NCBI RefSeq assembly: GCF_019297855.1
Contig: NZ_CP079194.1
Coordinates: 1,537,501 to 1,601,500 of the forward strand
Reading direction: 5' to 3'
Origin: Gymnodinialimonas ceratoperidinii
GTDB lineage: Bacteria; Pseudomonadota; Alphaproteobacteria; Rhodobacterales; Rhodobacteraceae
DNA: 64,000 nt
In this document: one piece after another, positions 63,151 through 64,000 of the stretch
Layout: every line of letters begins with the position of its first letter
Numbering within the stretch: the first letter of the stretch is position 1
Notes under the pieces: generated by a model
The model's database searches: none
What the model was told of the DNA's origin: nothing
Seen by the model: the letters and a program-made list of their open reading frames with translations, nothing else
Translations under genes and position numbers: made by a program

Positions 63151-63949
63151 CGCCCTGCACCAGCATGGACGTCACGAAGAGGGCCGCCGCAGCGCAGACG
63201 ATCGCGGGACCTGCAAGCACGTCGAACTCCCACGCCGCCGACAATCCCACAAGGACCGAGACCACGCCGCCCACAGTCGCGAGCACGGCCATACGTTCCG
63301 GCGTGCTCGAAAAGGGGCGTGCTGCCGCAGCGGGAATGATCAGCAATGCACCAATCAGCAGGACGCCGACGACCTTGATCGCGACGGCGACGGTCAGAGC
63401 CAGCGCGATGGTGAGGATGAATTGCTCGACCCGTGGGTTGAGACCCGCGGCCTGTGCCAATTCGGGGGAGACGGTGGCGGTCAGCAAGGCCGACCAGCGC
63501 CACCACAAGAGCGCGAAGACCACCGCCGCGCCGCCCCAAATCAGGGCCAGATCAGCGCCCTGGACAATCAGGATCTCGCCGAACAGAAGCGCCGAAATGT
63601 CGATCCGCACGCCGGAGGTCAGGGAGACCGCGACCATGCCGATGGCGAGCGCGGAATAGGAGAGGACGCCAAGCGCGGTATCCATCGAGCGACCGCGTGA
63701 GGTGAGGCTCTGAACGCCGAGAGCCATGATGATCGCCATGAGGAGCGCGCCGGAAAAGATGGAGATGTCAAAGGCTAATGCCATTGCGACCCCAAGGATC
63801 GACGCGTGGGCCGTGGCATCGCTGAAGTAGGCCATCCGACGCCAGACCACGAAGCTGCCCAAGGGGCCGGCGGCGAGTGCCACGCCGATCCCGGCGAGGC
63901 TGGCGCGGACGAAGAGGCTGTCGAGCAGCGTGTCTTGAAAAAGGCTCAT
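63125..63949 (-). CDS. znuB: Zinc ABC transporter permease ZnuB
   Basis: The 274-residue inner-membrane permease of the ABC-3 family has about seven to eight helices. It begins MSLFQDTLLDSLFVRASLAG and contains WRRMAYFSDATAHASILGVA and VVGVLLIGALLIIPAAAARP, the family signatures. ATG 63949 overlaps the znuC stop as TGATG. The adjacent znuC ends in a His-rich tail, supporting zinc rather than manganese. Confidence 0.92.
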   Translation of the reverse strand: MSLFQDTLLDSLFVRASLAGIGVALAAGPLGSFVVWRRMAYFSDATAHASILGVAMALAFDISIFSGALLMAIIMALGVQSLTSRGRSMDTALGVLSYSALAIGMVAVSLTSGVRIDISALLFGEILIVQGADLALIWGGAAVVFALLWWRWSALLTATVSPELAQAAGLNPRVEQFILTIALALTVAVAIKVVGVLLIGALLIIPAAAARPFSSTPERMAVLATVGGVVSVLVGLSAAWEFDVLAGPAIVCAAAALFVTSMLVQGVRALRSDG

Positions 63950-64000
63950 CACGACGCTTCCTCGTGTTCATGGACGCAAGCGCCGCCGTGACTATGGTCG
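63949..64000 (-). CDS. znuC: Zinc ABC transporter ATP-binding protein ZnuC, C-terminal end only
   Basis: Only the last 16 codons are visible. They read DHSHGGACVHEHEEAS, ending in TGA, which overlaps the znuB ATG. A histidine-rich tail is typical of ZnuC ATPases. The rest is outside the window. Confidence 0.75.
   Translation of the reverse strand, partial: DHSHGGACVHEHEEAS

Noticed and set aside
1..64000. CRISPR arrays, insertion sequences, prophage or integrase genes
   Set aside because: I found no regular spaced repeats, transposase motifs or phage genes in either strand. The RTX-coding repeats at 53.9-54.6 kb are protein repeats, not an array.

Overview
The window is GC-rich, densely packed bacterial chromosome that looks like a marine or roseobacter-type member of the Rhodobacteraceae (Alphaproteobacteria). 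The grounds are the style of the fatty-acid and acyl-CoA genes, the aerobic CobG-type cobalamin operon, the CbtAB cobalt transporter, a DUF1127 protein, an RTX metalloprotease and a TRAP transporter. Genes are closely spaced with many ATGA/GTGA start-stop overlaps. I saw no insertion sequence, integrase, CRISPR array or phage gene. Assignments rest on motif reading; no database search was run.

Region 1 (1-11 kb) is mainly acyl-CoA metabolism: an acyl-CoA ligase, a small outer-membrane beta-barrel, fadJ-fadA, a GST, an acyl-CoA dehydrogenase of the long (PF12806 / DmdC-like) type and two MerR regulators. Region 2 (11-18 kb) is housekeeping and miscellany: two hotdog thioesterases, a MATE pump, an ArsC-like protein, pyrD, DUF952, a secreted 5'-nucleotidase, a DUF1127 protein and an SRAP (YedK/HMCES-like) protein.

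Region 3 (about 18-35 kb) is an accessory catabolic cluster. It holds a CMD-family protein with a TehA-like transporter, an FAD aromatic hydroxylase, a cyclase-family hydrolase with a GST, OsmC-TetR, a three-subunit molybdenum hydroxylase (coxM-S-L order, but lacking the CO dehydrogenase signature) with a GST, a GFA protein, a PuuE-like deacetylase with a cupin, a TRAP transporter, a luciferase-like monooxygenase and an alpha/beta hydrolase. Five intergenic sites share one palindrome, TTATTTAT-N6-ATAAATAA. They lie before the FAD hydroxylase, between the cyclase and osmC-tetR, before the Mo hydroxylase, and twice between the divergent TRAP genes. The simplest reading is a local regulon controlled by the TetR protein at 22938, for import and oxidation of an unidentified, perhaps N-heteroaromatic or cyclic, substrate.

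Region 4 (35-53 kb) is a nearly complete aerobic cobalamin cluster. cobQ and cobO are on the minus strand. A B12 riboswitch precedes a long plus-strand operon: DUF1636-cobW-cobN-cobG-cobH-cobI-cobJ-(cobK on the other strand)-cobL-cobE-cobM-cobB-cobA-cobF-DUF1636. A convergent cbtB-cbtA-(His-rich anchored protein) operon has its own B12 riboswitch with the same 17-base B12 box. cobS, cobT and the lower-ligand assembly genes are not in the window.

Region 5 (53.6-64 kb) has tRNA-Gly(TCC), an RTX serralysin-like metalloprotease, an MsbA/ABCB-type ABC exporter, a second acyl-CoA synthetase, a YcaQ-like DNA glycosylase, a CapA-like lipoprotein, a sulfotransferase-like protein, and the zinc permease znuB with the last codons of znuC at the edge.
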